Assembly (NCBI GenBank): GCA_945938055.1
Contig: CAMEUH010000150.1
Span: 1 to 6,167 of the forward strand
DNA: 6,167 bases
DNA from: an uncultured Eubacteriaceae bacterium
Lineage (GTDB): Bacteria > Bacillota > Clostridia > Lachnospirales > Lachnospiraceae
Direction: 5' to 3'
The translations under genes were made by a program, and so were the position numbers. Below the pieces are notes generated by a model. That model was not told the DNA's origin. It did no database searches and saw only the letters and a program-made list of their open reading frames with translations. Positions 5,435 through 6,167 of this stretch are shown here, piece by piece; the first letter of the stretch is position 1; every line of letters begins with the position of its first letter.

Positions 5435-6167
5435 TTAAAACCTCTTAATCTTCTTCGTCGTATTTTTCTCAAACTCAACCTCACGGACTTTCAGCTTAAA
5501 CACTCTCTTATACAACGGTGCACTCTTATTATATTCATCAATAATTCCCTGAAGTGTACCCTGCATATCCTTTATTTTCTTCTTAGCCGCATATTCATAA
5601 TCCGGAAAAATCTCTGCCTCAATGACTCCTTCGCTGTCACGGACCAGAACCTCCTGCACCAGACGATTTTCACCAAGCTTGTTTTCAATTTCTTCCGGAG
5701 AAATGTTTTCGCCATTTGGTGTAATAATCAGATTCTTCTTTCTTCCGGTAAGGAATACAAATCCATCCTCATCCACATATCCTATGTCTCCTGTCTTAAG
5801 CCATCCGTCTTCTAATGCTTCTTGTGTTTCCTTTGGCATGTGATAATATCCCTGCATGACACTGGAGCCCTTTACCCATAACTCATCCTCTACTGTTTTT
5901 GCTTCACAGTTTGGCATCAGTTTACCCACGGAACCTTCTTTATTATTCCAGCTTAAGTTGGTACTGATAACCGGTGCACACTCTGTCATGCCATATCCCT
6001 GAAGGATGGTAATGCCATATTTTTTAAAGGTCTGTATGTATGCCGGATTCAGATATGCGCCGCCACTGCAAATGGTGTGAAACTGTTTTCCAAAAACCTT
6101 TGCCTTCACAAGCGGTGCCGGCATCCATGCTGCATCCTCAAGTTTCTTGGCAAGAGTTTCTATCATC
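5435..6167 (-). CDS. AMP-binding acyl-CoA synthetase-type ligase, C-terminal part
   Basis: Only the last ~243 residues are present. The reading frame runs off the right edge, so the Met nearest the edge is not the true start. The visible part has hallmarks of the ANL superfamily of adenylate-forming enzymes, numbered from that Met: ICSGGAYLNP (32-41), the QGYGMTE adenine/acyl-site motif (56-62), ELWVKG (95-100), the ribose-binding KTGD (124-127), the hinge-region GRKKNLIITPNGENISPEE (141-159) and the C-terminal catalytic lysine in NTTKKIKRF (Lys239). Family members activate a carboxylic acid with ATP and load it on CoA or another carrier. The pattern is closest to long-chain acyl-CoA synthetases, but the acid and acceptor cannot be deduced. 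All visible catalytic motifs look intact. It lies upstream of the trpD transcript, with about 40 bases between its stop and the trpD promoter and no clear terminator. Confidence 0.93.
   Translation of the reverse strand, partial: MIETLAKKLEDAAWMPAPLVKAKVFGKQFHTICSGGAYLNPAYIQTFKKYGITILQGYGMTECAPVISTNLSWNNKEGSVGKLMPNCEAKTVEDELWVKGSSVMQGYYHMPKETQEALEDGWLKTGDIGYVDEDGFVFLTGRKKNLIITPNGENISPEEIENKLGENRLVQEVLVRDSEGVIEAEIFPDYEYAAKKKIKDMQGTLQGIIDEYNKSAPLYKRVFKLKVREVEFEKNTTKKIKRF

Noticed and set aside
5411..5438. Possible terminator after the ligase gene (TTTTAAG...CTTTAAAA)
   Set aside because: The AT-only stem needs a bulge and has no proper T run. It is too weak to call.
3944..6167. Acyl ligase and trpD as one anthranilate-derived metabolite pathway
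   Set aside because: trpD has its own strong promoter and T-box, so the two are separate transcripts. Nothing visible in the ligase fragment indicates an aromatic substrate.

Overview
The window looks like ordinary chromosomal sequence from a low-to-mid GC Bacillota, most probably a Lachnospiraceae-type Clostridia. The case rests on strong AGGAGG-like ribosome binding sites, TTG starts, a canonical T-box leader, a tRNA without an encoded CCA, and typical clostridial families (NusG domain II protein, Gx transporter, cytoplasmic zinc-dependent phospholipase C-like protein). The genus cannot be fixed from the sequence alone.

Layout, left to right. A tRNA-Pro(CGG) at the left edge ends in a strong hairpin terminator. 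That terminator also lies just past the end of a leftward two-gene unit: a membrane-anchored phosphodiester glycosidase (NAGPA domain) followed by an unrecognised single-pass membrane protein. A short AT-rich intergenic region near 2000-2095 holds two divergent promoters that appear to share -10 sequence. Rightward from it run a zinc-dependent phospholipase C-like protein, a NusG domain II protein and a polytopic Gx-family membrane protein. This row meets trpD head-on, with only about 10 bases between stop codons and no visible terminator.

trpD (anthranilate phosphoribosyltransferase) is transcribed leftward behind a complete tryptophan T-box riboswitch. A sigma-A type promoter, a Stem I with a UGG specifier, the T-box core, and mutually exclusive antiterminator and terminator can all be read directly. 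The T-box UGGC bulge predicts a tRNA with discriminator G, which agrees with tRNA-Trp. trpD is the only gene of this transcript here, so it appears detached from the usual trp operon. At the right edge is the C-terminal part of a leftward AMP-forming acyl-CoA synthetase-type ligase.

The genes do not form one obvious pathway. The cell-envelope pair, the lipid/membrane row and the tryptophan gene are separate transcription units. I see no mobile element, CRISPR array or defence system. The items most worth a second look are the solitary T-box-controlled trpD, the shared divergent promoter, and the unknown membrane partner of the glycosidase.
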